A stretch of DNA of 64,000 nucleotides from JABDQW01 sp942492025 (GCA_942492025.1 CALODJ010000006.1:310001-374000), one strand, 5' to 3'. Counted from the first letter of the stretch, positions 8,714 to 17,513 are shown. Program-made: numbers and translations. The notes: generated from the sequence alone by a model not told the origin.

Positions 8714-9160
8714 TTATTCCTGCACCTGGCCCCAGTCGTTTACGCCGATGCTGCCCGGCATCAGGAACAGAATCAGGTAGAAAATCACCACCACGGCAAA
8801 GACGATGAACAATAGTGGCTGGAGCGCTTCCAGCATTGAAACTGTATCTAAATTGAATAACATTAGATTATGCACATCCAGCAGCAGCGCAGCCCATGCA
8901 AGGCAGACTCGATTGCCCTTGATGTCGAGGTCGTGCAGGCGCTTTATTATAGAGGGTGTCCATAGCGCCAGTAGCAGGACGGATTGCAGGCTGTTGACAT
9001 AAAGATAAATGGTCAGCTCGCCATCTGTACTTCGCATGTATTCCCTGTTGAGAATTGACAATAAGATCAACAGGCAGATTATGAATATAAAAGAGTGCAG
9101 AAATCCCACCCTGCTTAAACGGCCTTCAGTCGATATCAGATTTTGCAGAAATTTCTTCAA
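8714..9160 (-). CDS. DUF805 family membrane protein
   Basis: This 148-residue inner-membrane protein has four hydrophobic segments. It shows the DUF805/YhaH signature: EGRLSRVGF near residue 13, KRLHDLDIKGN in the middle, and a C-terminal LFLMPGSIGVNDWG. The biochemical role of the family is unknown. It lies upstream of lemA on the same strand with a 98-base gap, so they may share a transcript. Confidence 0.85.
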   Translation of the reverse strand: MKKFLQNLISTEGRLSRVGFLHSFIFIICLLILLSILNREYMRSTDGELTIYLYVNSLQSVLLLALWTPSIIKRLHDLDIKGNRVCLAWAALLLDVHNLMLFNLDTVSMLEALQPLLFIVFAVVVIFYLILFLMPGSIGVNDWGQVQE

Positions 9161-9262
9161 CAGTTCGTGCCCGCCGGTTAACCCGTATATCGCGTGAAGG
9201 AATTGGATTTAATAGCCAGGGTGTTCGTCTCATCCATGAGACTCACCCCTTCGGGGCTAACG

Positions 9263-9289
9263 CAATATTTTGCTCCTGGCAAAATATTG
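9263..9289. repeat. Inverted repeat, 11-base arms
   Basis: CAATATTTTGC and its exact complement flank a TCCTG loop. It follows a small CCCC-TTC-GGGG hairpin. There is no clear T-run, and its role is unknown. Confidence 0.5.
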
Positions 9290-9445
9290 TTCATAAAACC
9301 AAACAGTACGGGCGGTGAACGGAATATAATCCATTATTCTAGCGTAGTTGTCTGGAATGTCGACAAAATTTCTTCATTGTGCGGCCCCAAAGGGGCAAGT
9401 TACACGGATCTAATTTGTGATCTTCTGAAACGCGCGCTAGAGTAT

Positions 9446-9478
9446 GATTGGCACGTCGCTGTCGCTCCTCGCAATGAC
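9446..9478 (-). repeat. TCATTGCGAG dispersed repeat
   Basis: On the minus strand it reads GTCATTGCGAGGAGCGACAG followed by CGACGTGCCAATC, a close relative of the copies at 731-764 and 55707-55740. Confidence 0.6.
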
Positions 9479-9633
9479 GCTACTCCAAGCATTTTATGCT
9501 TAAGTAAAGGCATTCGGGACGGAGACCAAAGCAGGCATTGGACAACGATACCGGTGTTGGATATAACATTCCCTTATCGCCTCGGTATACAGGGATATTT
9601 TGCAGATTTAATCCTGGATTCATCCATTGCACA

Positions 9634-10104
9634 ATGAAAAATTATATGAATACCCTTTTGATCATTGTATTGATTTGCGGTATCGCACTGCTTGTCTTTT
9701 ACCATCGGCCAGAACACGCTAGCGTTGCCGAGCTCAAAAACTGGTTCAGTGCGCAACTGGCAGCCATCGGCGCACATCTGGAGAATGATATCGAGCGCGA
9801 CAAACAGGGGCAATATCCCCATCCGGGCAGACCGTCTTATAAAGCCAAGGGCAGTATCACCTACACCTTGTTGGACAAGAACCTGTCTCGATTCGAGCTT
9901 TCACAGTTCAGCGAATTGACGACAAGAGATATTGAATCAACACCGGGTTATGCACAGCTCAAGGATGTTGTCGATAGTTTGGGCTTGCGCATGAAGCTGG
10001 AAGAAGTTGAGGTTGAAGGCGATGGTGTCGAGACCTGGTTTGAGCTCGATGAGTACGTGTATGATTTTCCAAGATTTTATACCATTACCATATCAGGCTG
10101 GTGA
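9634..10104 (+). CDS. Hypothetical membrane-anchored protein
   Basis: This protein of about 156 residues has one N-terminal hydrophobic segment (about 6-22), then a charged soluble domain with two acidic stretches (EEVEVEGDGVETWFELDEY near the end). The start was set at MKNYMN, just before the membrane segment, because the upstream in-frame codons look like non-coding DNA. No family is recognised. It is followed 37 bases later by a small DUF2905 gene, so they may be co-transcribed. Confidence 0.65.
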   Translation: MKNYMNTLLIIVLICGIALLVFYHRPEHASVAELKNWFSAQLAAIGAHLENDIERDKQGQYPHPGRPSYKAKGSITYTLLDKNLSRFELSQFSELTTRDIESTPGYAQLKDVVDSLGLRMKLEEVEVEGDGVETWFELDEYVYDFPRFYTITISGW

Positions 10105-10141
10105 GTCTGGATGGTGCTGAGAAGAGACTGATCTGCTGCAG

Positions 10142-10363
10142 ATGCCCAAATCTATCGGTACCTGGCTGATCATAGCGGGCCTTCTGTTGCTCGTGATCGG
10201 TGTGCTGATCAACAGCAGTCTGCTGTCATGGTTTGGCCGTCTACCCGGTGACATCCGCATAGAACGCGAGAATGTGCGTTTCTATTTTTCGGTTGTCACC
10301 ATTATTGTGATTTCGCTTGTGTTTTCGCTGATAGTCTATGTCATCGGCAAGTTCTGGAAATAA
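10142..10363 (+). CDS. DUF2905 family small membrane protein
   Basis: This 73-residue protein has two transmembrane segments (about 6-26 and 49-70) separated by the short loop LLSWFGRLPGDIRIERENVR. The G-x-LPGDIRIER pattern is characteristic of DUF2905. The function is unknown. Confidence 0.85.
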   Translation: MPKSIGTWLIIAGLLLLVIGVLINSSLLSWFGRLPGDIRIERENVRFYFSVVTIIVISLVFSLIVYVIGKFWK

Positions 10364-10428
10364 TCTGGTACAACGCAAAGGCGCGGACACACAAAGAACG
10401 TGGTGGCTATTCCAGGTGGTGTTTTCAG

Positions 10429-10457
10429 TCCGCAAATACACGCAAATAAACGCGAAT
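10429..10457 (+). repeat. ACGCAAA-type dispersed repeat
   Basis: TCCGCAAATACACGCAAATA and the following ACGCGAAT resemble the segment at 54294-54353 that overlaps the kdkA end. A related AACGCAAAGGCGC string lies just upstream at about 10373. Confidence 0.5.
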
Positions 10458-10564
10458 GGTGTGTTCGTAAATATGTCGATTTTGTTACAAAATCATGAAA
10501 TAAGTATGGCCTGTAGATTTGTGTGACTATTTTCGGGATAATCGAACAGATAATAACCAGGTTT

Positions 10565-11170
10565 ATGAGCACGCTTCTCCTCATGTGGGATCAACGCTAC
10601 GACACGCCAGAATTCGTCTATGGGACCGCTCCCAACGACTTTCTGGCCGATGTCATATCACAAATGCCTAGAGGTCTTACTTTGTGTATTGCCGAGGGTG
10701 AGGGACGAAATGCTGCATTCCTTGCAGAACATGGACACGAGGTTGTCGCGGTCGATTCGTCCGCTGTCGGTCTGCAAAAAGCCAGCAGACTGGCGAGTGA
10801 GCGCGGTGTGCATGTCGCAACCATAACGGCGGATCTGGCGCATTTTGATATCGAGCCCGATAGCTGGGATGCGATCGTGTCAATTTTTGCGCATGTTCCG
10901 CCCGAAATAAGAAGGCCCTTGCACAGGAAGGTCGTGCAGGGGCTTCGTTCAGGTGGCATGCTCGTGCTCGAAGCCTATACGCCTGAGCAAATCGAACGGG
11001 GTACCGGCGGGCCGCCCTTACCCGAATTGACCATGACACTGAATGCATTACGTGAGGAACTGGATGGTCTGATATTCAAGCATGCAGTGGAGCTGGAGCG
11101 AGATGTGATCGAAGGCCGCTTTCACACCGGTAAAGGTGCCGTCGTGCAGCTGATCGCTGTTAAACCCTGA
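10565..11170 (+). CDS. Class I SAM-dependent methyltransferase (TehB-like)
   Basis: This protein has about 201 residues. Near the N-terminus is MWDQRYDTPEFVYGTAPNDF, then CIAEGEGRNAAFLAEHGHEV, which is the SAM-binding motif I (E-x-G-x-G-R). VDSSAVGLQKA is the second-strand acidic motif. These match a family often labelled tellurite-resistance or thiopurine-type methyltransferases, but the substrate is unknown. The start is uncertain: ATG at 10565 has CCAGG upstream, while homologues tend to start at the ATG at 10583. It converges on the beta-barrel gene across a terminator. Confidence 0.85.
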   Translation: MSTLLLMWDQRYDTPEFVYGTAPNDFLADVISQMPRGLTLCIAEGEGRNAAFLAEHGHEVVAVDSSAVGLQKASRLASERGVHVATITADLAHFDIEPDSWDAIVSIFAHVPPEIRRPLHRKVVQGLRSGGMLVLEAYTPEQIERGTGGPPLPELTMTLNALREELDGLIFKHAVELERDVIEGRFHTGKGAVVQLIAVKP

Positions 11171-11178
11171 AGCGGATA

Positions 11179-11209
11179 AAGGAAACTCTGAATAGATCAG
11201 AGTTTCCTT
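11179..11209. terminator. Bidirectional terminator-like hairpin
   Basis: AAGGAAACTCTGA and its perfect complement (13-base arms) flank a 5-base loop between two converging genes. The TTTCCTTAAAT end is weakly T-rich on both strands. The same stem is found elsewhere in the window (325-359, 44426-44452), so it is also a member of a repeat family. Confidence 0.65.
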
Positions 11210-11212
11210 AAA

Positions 11213-13279
11213 TCAGAAATCCCAGCGGTAGCCAACGGTGACAAACAGGTTATTTGTGCCAAGTGAAGTTCCATTCATATCTTCACTGGTGTCATCGTAG
11301 CCGACTTCAAAATCAAAGCGGGCTTTATTCAGATAACGGTAATCCGTTCTGATCAATGCCCTGATTTTGTTCTGTTGCCGACCATCCGAGCTTTTGCGAA
11401 TGTCAAATTGCAGGCGCGGATTAATACGCCAGTTTCTGGAAACTGGAATCCTGGTGTTGGCGATCAATGAGTAGGTGTTCGACAGTCTCGTGTCAAAGTA
11501 GCGTAAACCGAGTACACCTGTGTCCCTTTTCAATATCAGGTTGTTACCAACAATCTGTGCACTGAGAAAATAGTCGGTGCCGGTTGAAGGTGTCGCGGGC
11601 ACACCACCCGATTCGACTGTGCCATCAACGGAAGAAAAAGTGATATCTGCGTTCGTGCGGAACTTCTCAGTGATAGGTTGAGAAGCCCCGATCGTTATCG
11701 TCCTGCTATCTGCGGTGCGGTCGCGTGCGAGTTGATAGATCTGTTCGATGTTCAGATTATCTCTGAGACGTTCAATAGAGCCCTCCTGGCGGCCGATCAG
11801 TGCGTTGCTGGTCGCCAGCACAGGTGTTTTGCGCATGAAAGCGTTCATATAGGCGGTGCGCCCACGGTTAAGCAGCAAATTGGCATTGAATTGCAGGATG
11901 TTGATTTCCTTGAACTCCAGGTCATAGTCGATCATGCCAAAAACAGATTTGGTATTGTCGTTATATCGAATTTCTGTGCCCACACTGGTGCGGTCATCGA
12001 GTCCATCGATATCCTGATCAAAAAAGAACAGGTTCATATCCCAGGCTCGGAGAAATGTACCTGTTTCAAAGGTGAAACCATAGAAGGACTTGTGCTGGTT
12101 GATCGATGTCTTGTTATCAATATCAACAGGGTACCCAGCAAGTGCATTCAGGCGCATTCCAGGGGTGAACTGGTAGCCTGCCGATAGGCCATCGAAACGT
12201 TTCAGGATGCCACCTATACGTAGTGCCTGTCTGCCGAATCTTGCCGATGTCCCCGTTTTTCTTGAGCTCAGGTCATAAAATACTTCGATAAACCGGAATG
12301 AATTGCGGTCATCTTCATCAAGAAAATCATACGTATCATCTGCTGTGAAGCGAAAATTCTGATCGAAGCGGGATGACTGAACCGTGGTTGTTAAATCCAG
12401 AAACGTGATCAACTGAGACAGGGTCGTAAACGATCCATCGGTGTCATCCGTTTCAGCAACGTCCTTACGATAAAATTGTGAAAAACTGCCGAAGGTCGTC
12501 GTTTGTATCGGGGACTGCTTTTCATCGGCCTCCATGGTTATCTTCTCTCTGGGTGCCTGGGTCGAGGTCATCAGGCCGACGAGCCGTTGATTGACACGCG
12601 TGGCACCCTCGCTGTCCGGGTATTTTTCAAGATATTCCTTGTAAATCGCAGCAGCATGCGCGTTTTGGCCTTTACGCTGTCTTGACAAACCCAGCAATTC
12701 GAGGGCCTCTTTGGCATGTTGGTGCTCGCCAGCATCTATGATTGCGGTAAAATAGCGAATTGCCTGTGAATAGTTCTTGTTCTTGAAATCTGTTTTTGCA
12801 CGCAGCATCAGGCTGTCGAGCTGTTTATCCGTCAAATTTGAGCTGTTGGTGGCTGTGGTTTTTTTACCAGCGAGGCTTGTTCGCTTTGGCGCTGCTTTTT
12901 TTGCAACAGGAACAGCGATTGCTTTGCTGGACGCGGCCTTGATTTCGCTGTTACTTACTTGCCTCAGCCATGCGCCGGGATAGAATGTCTCTACATCGTT
13001 CAATACCCGCACGGCTTTCTCCCGGCTGCTGAAAAAGCCCAGATTCAATCGCTCCCATCGTTTACCCTTGACGGTTGTAGACGTGGCATACACAGTGCGG
13101 CCCACCAGCAGTCCGTTGCCTCTGGGGTGCCATTTCACATCGGTACCTGGTGATGAAGCAAGTACGATGGCGTATGCAGATGACGGGTTGCTCGCGGCAT
13201 TGACTTGATCCAGCGTTATCAGCTGAGATACGAGTAATGACACAAAAATCAAGCCCGAAAGTAAGTGCTGGCGCAACAT
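11213..13279 (-). CDS. Outer-membrane beta-barrel protein with SPOR-like and TPR domains
   Basis: This 688-residue protein has a signal peptide (about 1-28), then a SPOR-like segment (about 34-110, with AYAIVLASS and LGFFSSREKAVRVL). An Ala/Lys-rich linker leads to a TPR pair (about 150-235), then a long region of alternating strands from about 255 ending in YRWDF. A terminal Phe is typical of BamA-inserted barrels. It is last in an operon with two multihaem cytochromes and a histidine-rich membrane protein. It is therefore a good candidate for the barrel that sheathes a cytochrome through the outer membrane. There is no clear match to MtrB by eye. The 124-base gap to the cytochrome gene may hold its own signals. 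Confidence 0.8.
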   Translation of the reverse strand: MLRQHLLSGLIFVSLLVSQLITLDQVNAASNPSSAYAIVLASSPGTDVKWHPRGNGLLVGRTVYATSTTVKGKRWERLNLGFFSSREKAVRVLNDVETFYPGAWLRQVSNSEIKAASSKAIAVPVAKKAAPKRTSLAGKKTTATNSSNLTDKQLDSLMLRAKTDFKNKNYSQAIRYFTAIIDAGEHQHAKEALELLGLSRQRKGQNAHAAAIYKEYLEKYPDSEGATRVNQRLVGLMTSTQAPREKITMEADEKQSPIQTTTFGSFSQFYRKDVAETDDTDGSFTTLSQLITFLDLTTTVQSSRFDQNFRFTADDTYDFLDEDDRNSFRFIEVFYDLSSRKTGTSARFGRQALRIGGILKRFDGLSAGYQFTPGMRLNALAGYPVDIDNKTSINQHKSFYGFTFETGTFLRAWDMNLFFFDQDIDGLDDRTSVGTEIRYNDNTKSVFGMIDYDLEFKEINILQFNANLLLNRGRTAYMNAFMRKTPVLATSNALIGRQEGSIERLRDNLNIEQIYQLARDRTADSRTITIGASQPITEKFRTNADITFSSVDGTVESGGVPATPSTGTDYFLSAQIVGNNLILKRDTGVLGLRYFDTRLSNTYSLIANTRIPVSRNWRINPRLQFDIRKSSDGRQQNKIRALIRTDYRYLNKARFDFEVGYDDTSEDMNGTSLGTNNLFVTVGYRWDF

Positions 13280-13403
13280 TATAGGTGGCGTCTCGAAAGT
13301 TTTTATTCTTCGCTCAGATTATTGTTGTATTCGTTTGGTATGCATTTTTCCGTGGCGATATGCCTGATTTGTCGCGGCCTGATGCCAGATCAGGGTGATT
13401 TTC

Positions 13404-14693
13404 CTACCATTCGCTGGCACTGGGTCGGTGTTCGTTGCTGCGGATAATCCCACCCACGTGACAGCTGCTGCTGCAGTCACGTAATTCGCTGACGGGCGCA
13501 TTGTCATGCGGCCCCGGTACGTAGTCATTGGTGTGGCAGCCGGCACAATCAGGTTGATACGCTGGGAATGGCCATGCGATTACCTGATTGTTGGTCCTGT
13601 GACAGTTAACACACAATACCGATGTATTGTGATCACCCGGATAACTTGCTGAGTCGTGCCTGAACAATATCAGCGGTATCCATCGCGCTGGGGCATGACA
13701 GCGTTCACAATCCAGCGTTGTAACAAAGTGTGTTGTTGTTTTTCCGGTGGCCGTCGTGCCGTTATGGCAACTCATGCATAGGCCAGTGACGTTGGAATGG
13801 TCGAAGCTGGCACCCGCCCACGTTGTTGTGCTATGGCAATTGCCGCAGTCAGCGGTCGTCTGAAGATGCGCTGCATGCTTGCCAATGGCGCTAACACCGT
13901 TGTGACAGCCACTGCACGCGCCGGTCGCGCCGCTGTGGTCAAAAACAGCGCCAAGCCATGTGTTTGTGTTGTGGCATGTGCCACATTCAGCCGTCGTTGG
14001 CAAGTGTGCCGCATGTTTGCCTGTTGCCCTTACCCCGTTGTGACAAGTACTGCATCCGCTGGTGACGCCAGTGTGATCGAAGCCGGCGCCAAGCCATGTA
14101 TTGGTCGTATGGCAATTGTCGCATTCCGCGGTTGTCTGTGGGTGTGCCGGATGTTTGCCGGTGGCGGTAACGCCGTTATGGCAGCTGCTGCAGGTGCCAA
14201 TAACAGATCCATGATCGACTCTGCCGACACGGCTGAAGGTGATGGTGTTATGACAGTCTTCACAAGTAGATATAACAGTGATATGCGTCGCTGGTAGGCC
14301 GGGGGCCATCGAGTTATTGTGGCAGGTCTCACAGGCTGCGAACACGCCACTATGGTCGAATCGTGCGCCTCTCCAGGTTTTTGTAGTGTGGCAGTCATCG
14401 CAGAGGTTGCTGCTTGTGATATGTTCAGCATGTTTACCCGGCGCGCGACCGTTATTGTGGCACAGGACACACTCCATTGGCGTACCCTTGAATTGCCCGC
14501 CAATATGGCAGCCGGAGCAGTCTATAAATTCGTGTTTACCTGTTAACGGAAATCCGGTGGTGAAATGATCGAAACCTTCCAGGCTGTCGGCCGCATGTGC
14601 TGATGAATTGACTAATGCGAACGTAATAGTTGACAGCATCAGGCATAGCGCTGCGATTGTAATTCCGAGAAATGTCTTTGAATTCTGACTCAT
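13404..14693 (-). CDS. Multihaem c-type cytochrome, 15 CXXCH plus one CX3CH
   Basis: This 429-residue protein has a signal peptide ending near residue 35 (Ala-His-Ala). Fifteen CXXCH motifs and a terminal CSSSCH (bases 13458-13475) predict up to 16 covalent haems. From about residue 85 to 330 it is built of repeats of the form CHNG-x-x-ATGKHAAH followed by a CXXCH, a TWxGAxFDH stretch and another CXXCH. No lipobox is seen, so it is secreted to the periplasm or held by the partner barrel. It lies 14 bases after the 21-haem gene. Electron transfer between the inner membrane and the cell surface is inferred from context. Confidence 0.92.
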   Translation of the reverse strand: MSQNSKTFLGITIAALCLMLSTITFALVNSSAHAADSLEGFDHFTTGFPLTGKHEFIDCSGCHIGGQFKGTPMECVLCHNNGRAPGKHAEHITSSNLCDDCHTTKTWRGARFDHSGVFAACETCHNNSMAPGLPATHITVISTCEDCHNTITFSRVGRVDHGSVIGTCSSCHNGVTATGKHPAHPQTTAECDNCHTTNTWLGAGFDHTGVTSGCSTCHNGVRATGKHAAHLPTTAECGTCHNTNTWLGAVFDHSGATGACSGCHNGVSAIGKHAAHLQTTADCGNCHSTTTWAGASFDHSNVTGLCMSCHNGTTATGKTTTHFVTTLDCERCHAPARWIPLILFRHDSASYPGDHNTSVLCVNCHRTNNQVIAWPFPAYQPDCAGCHTNDYVPGPHDNAPVSELRDCSSSCHVGGIIRSNEHRPSASEW

Positions 14694-14707
14694 AAGGGGC
14701 GCGCCGG

Positions 14708-16303
14708 CTATCGTTTTATGTTCACGTCTTTAAAGCTTTCCGTGCTATGGCAGTTGCCGCACTGTCTGCCGAATTGCCGATTATGAATGTCCTGGCTGCG
14801 GTGACAGGAAATGCAGTCACGGGACGCTTTCAGTTTTCCTTTTGATCGGGTGGAGTGGCAGTCATAGCAGCCCACTTTTTCATGGGCGCCGTCTATCTCG
14901 AAACGTGTGGCCTTGTCATGATCAAACAGCCAGTTATCCCATGAGTTCGGGTTGTGGCAGGTCTCGCAGTCGGTACCCAGCCGGGTTTTATGTACATCGT
15001 CGTCGTCATGACAGGCATTACATTCGCTATCGGTCGAGCTGTAGACCGAAGAAAGGTGACACTCTTCACATTGAACAGCCGCATGCATGCCGATTAAAGG
15101 AAAGCTGGACAGGTCATGGTCGAAGAAAACATTTTTGCGCCAGCCTTTTTCATTGTGGCAGTCGTTACATTGTTTACCCTGTTTACCGTGGTGCACATCA
15201 TCTTTCTTGTGGCATGCGATGCAGTCTGTTTTGAGCTTGTCTTTTTCTACTTTGCCCTTGTGACAATATGAACATGACAGCTTTTTATGCTTTCCACGGA
15301 GGGGAAAGTCGGTTTTGCCATGATCAAATTTGTGTTTTTGCCATGAGTTCGAGTTGTGGCAGTCTTTGCATTCCTTGCCGTTTTTGCCTTTGTGGCTGTC
15401 ATCGTGTTTGTGACAGCTGTAACAGTCAGTTGGCAGTTTCAGTTTCTTGTGCTTGTTCTTTTTCAGCTTCTCGGGCGTGTGACAACTGTTGCAAGATGCT
15501 TTTTTATGCCGGCCGTATAACGGAAAATCGGTCTTCTTGCCGTGGTCAAAAGAAATTTCGTCCCATCGTTTTGATGTGTGACAGGTGTCGCACTTTTGTC
15601 CATAACCACCCCGGTGAATGTCATGTATCTTGTGGCAGCTTATGCATTCTTTCGGTGTATCCTTGTATTTCTGGTTGAGGTGGCAGGAAGAGCAGTTTGT
15701 CTCTTTGTGCGCGCCTTTCAGCGGAAAATCGGTTTTCTTGTCATGGTCAAATTCTGACTGCTTCCAGGTAGTAGCCGTGTGACAGTCGCCACATTTTTTT
15801 CCATTGTTGCCATTATGAACATCGGATTTTTTGTGACAGCTGTAGCAATCCCGTGGTGCTTCTGCGTATTTCTTTTTGGGCTTGTGGCAGGCATCGCAAC
15901 TGGTTTTGGCGTGCATACCCTTGAGTCTGAAATCGGTCCTGGTGTGATCGAATGTCGCTGGATTCAACAGTATGATCTTCGCATCCCGGCCTTCATGGTC
16001 TTTATGGCAGTGGCTGCATTTGGTTCGTATCGATGCAGGCAGGCGGCCATGAAAGCCTTTCTTGGTGCGCACGTCTCGCAGTACGTTTTTGTGGTCATGG
16101 CACTGCATGCACAGCTCGCCCTGCTTGTCCTTGTCCGCTCTGTCGTGACACTGGCTGCAGTTCTCTTCATATTTTGCATGGCCCTTGATCACCGGGCCCG
16201 GCATCAGGAGTGATTCGAGCGTGTCTGCGTTGGTAACAGGTATCATGGTCATCAAATATACAAACGTAAAAAGCCGTACCAGTACCGATAAATGCTGATG
16301 CAT
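14708..16303 (-). CDS. Multihaem c-type cytochrome, 21 CXXCH motifs
   Basis: This 531-residue protein has a signal peptide (about 1-26, ending in Ala before DTLESL). I count 21 CXXCH motifs and no lipobox. Between them run repeats of the form FDH-(D/G)-KKTDFPL-x-G-x-H-K-x-x-C-x-x-CH, each adding haem pairs, with many extra His residues available as second axial ligands. The middle is very lysine-rich. This repeat style is typical of long, wire-like cytochromes of the cytochrome c3/c7 type. It follows the putative quinol-side membrane subunit by 37 bases and precedes the 16-haem cytochrome. It is probably periplasmic, passing electrons across the cell wall space. Confidence 0.93.
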   Translation of the reverse strand: MHQHLSVLVRLFTFVYLMTMIPVTNADTLESLLMPGPVIKGHAKYEENCSQCHDRADKDKQGELCMQCHDHKNVLRDVRTKKGFHGRLPASIRTKCSHCHKDHEGRDAKIILLNPATFDHTRTDFRLKGMHAKTSCDACHKPKKKYAEAPRDCYSCHKKSDVHNGNNGKKCGDCHTATTWKQSEFDHDKKTDFPLKGAHKETNCSSCHLNQKYKDTPKECISCHKIHDIHRGGYGQKCDTCHTSKRWDEISFDHGKKTDFPLYGRHKKASCNSCHTPEKLKKNKHKKLKLPTDCYSCHKHDDSHKGKNGKECKDCHNSNSWQKHKFDHGKTDFPLRGKHKKLSCSYCHKGKVEKDKLKTDCIACHKKDDVHHGKQGKQCNDCHNEKGWRKNVFFDHDLSSFPLIGMHAAVQCEECHLSSVYSSTDSECNACHDDDDVHKTRLGTDCETCHNPNSWDNWLFDHDKATRFEIDGAHEKVGCYDCHSTRSKGKLKASRDCISCHRSQDIHNRQFGRQCGNCHSTESFKDVNIKR

Positions 16304-16340
16304 GGTATGTGAATCAAATTGTTTTATTGTTCTTGTTTTT

Positions 16341-17258
16341 TTAGTACAAATGCACTGCGAAAATATGAATAACCGCAGTAATGATCATCATGATGAACAA
16401 TGGCATATGCATGACGTGCCAGAGTGAGAATAGGCGTTCAAACAGACGAAAGCGTGCAATTCGACGCAGTGCGACGGTGTATCGCTGAATGAAGTCTTTC
16501 GTGACCTTGTTGTCCAGTTCTGCAGGCGCACTGGCATCTTTTTTGCTCTTCTTGACCACGTGCATGCTTCTGTACTTAAGGCGGCGCGCATCGATGGCCA
16601 TAGATACAACATAGACCAGACTGGTACCTACGTCATTATATTCAGACAGTGCTATGGTCTCCATCCGGGTAATCTGCTGTTTCAGCTTTTCATCCATCTC
16701 ATAGATGCGAAACAGTGCAGTATGTTTGGTTTCCAGTTCATATTTGAGTTCATCGAGGGTAATGCGCCGGCCATAAAGGCCATGGTGAATGTGCGCATAA
16801 ATGTAACGTGCTATCAGGCCGCTGAAAGCGACTACCAGCATGCTGATCAATGCAATCGTGCTGTTCGTTGAACCGAGATGAAAGTTGGAGTGAAACAGGA
16901 TCATGACCGGTCCGACAATGCCGAATAGCATATGAATGAAAAACCAGTGGCGGACCGCGATCCAGCGCGACAGCAGGGGCAGTCTTTTGCTGAGTGGGTA
17001 GAGTATCACCAGCAGCATCAGGCTGCCGCCAATGATCCCCAGCGCATAGCCGATACCGTTTTCGGCACTCAGGTAATTGTCATCGCGGTTGGCCCAGCCA
17101 AACAGCAGTGCGGCAATGACACTGATGGTGAACAGGTGGTCGCGCAGAAATTTAAATGTAGCAGTCACAAATTCGAATGCGTTTTTATCATCGGTAGAGA
17201 GATCGCTATTCTGTAATCGTTCGGGTGTGGCACTGCTCACGCTGTCTATATTGCTCAT
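16341..17258 (-). CDS. Histidine-rich five-helix membrane protein, probable cytochrome b
   Basis: This protein has about 305 residues with roughly five transmembrane helices. Histidines sit at helix positions suited to haem b: VRHWFFIHMLFG and LFHSNFHLG in helix 3, AHIHHG after helix 4, and LWHVMHMP with VIHIFAVH in the last helix. Between helices 4 and 5 lies a long charged, probably coiled segment with KLKQQITRMETIA. The start was set at MSNIDSV; the upstream in-frame extension is AT-rich and lacks support. As first gene of the cytochrome operon it probably exchanges electrons with quinones. It resembles ferric-reductase or b561-like proteins only in outline. Confidence 0.7.
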   Translation of the reverse strand: MSNIDSVSSATPERLQNSDLSTDDKNAFEFVTATFKFLRDHLFTISVIAALLFGWANRDDNYLSAENGIGYALGIIGGSLMLLVILYPLSKRLPLLSRWIAVRHWFFIHMLFGIVGPVMILFHSNFHLGSTNSTIALISMLVVAFSGLIARYIYAHIHHGLYGRRITLDELKYELETKHTALFRIYEMDEKLKQQITRMETIALSEYNDVGTSLVYVVSMAIDARRLKYRSMHVVKKSKKDASAPAELDNKVTKDFIQRYTVALRRIARFRLFERLFSLWHVMHMPLFIMMIITAVIHIFAVHLY

Positions 17259-17398
17259 AATTTTGTCTTGTTCAGCCCCGGTTAAAATTGGTACAAAAAT
17301 CCCAAACGCCTTATAATCGACTACAGTATTGAGTCTAGATCGATGTGTAATAAAATAAAGAAAAATGTCGGAATAATTTCCATCGATTGTCGACATAA

Positions 17399-17426
17399 TT
17401 GTCATAAATTCTGCTATATATATAAT
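17399..17426 (+). promoter_or_regulatory. Sigma-70-like promoter for the Fe-S/FAD gene
   Basis: TTGTCA (17399-17404) and TATAAT (17421-17426) are separated by 16 bases in an AT-rich stretch. A transcript would start near 17433, about 80 bases before the ATG at 17514. This lies in the 255-base divergent region shared with the cytochrome operon, so both sides could be co-regulated. Confidence 0.55.
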
Positions 17427-17513
17427 AATCAATAAGTTACTGAGCTTTTCCAGTTTATATGAGCAAAAAAAATTGTTCTTTTATAATCAACGTCTTGTGC
17501 TGGGACCTGGTTT

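Larger units (their letters stand above)
9161..9633. other. Intergenic region with hairpins and a TCATTGCGAG repeat
   Basis: An in-frame stretch at 9194-9637 is open but has no recognisable features and runs through repeat DNA, so it is not called a gene. Seen instead are a small CCCC-TTC-GGGG hairpin at 9247-9256, an AT-rich hairpin at 9263-9289 and a dispersed repeat at 9446-9478. Confidence 0.55.

Noticed and set aside
9194..9637. Open frame of 147 codons in the intergenic space
   Set aside because: It runs through a TCATTGCGAG repeat and two hairpins, has no recognisable motif, and overlaps the better-supported start of the next gene. Judged non-coding.
13404..16303. Lipoprotein anchoring of the two cytochromes
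   Set aside because: Both have ordinary Ala-type signal ends with no Cys at the expected lipobox position, so surface anchoring by lipid is not supported.
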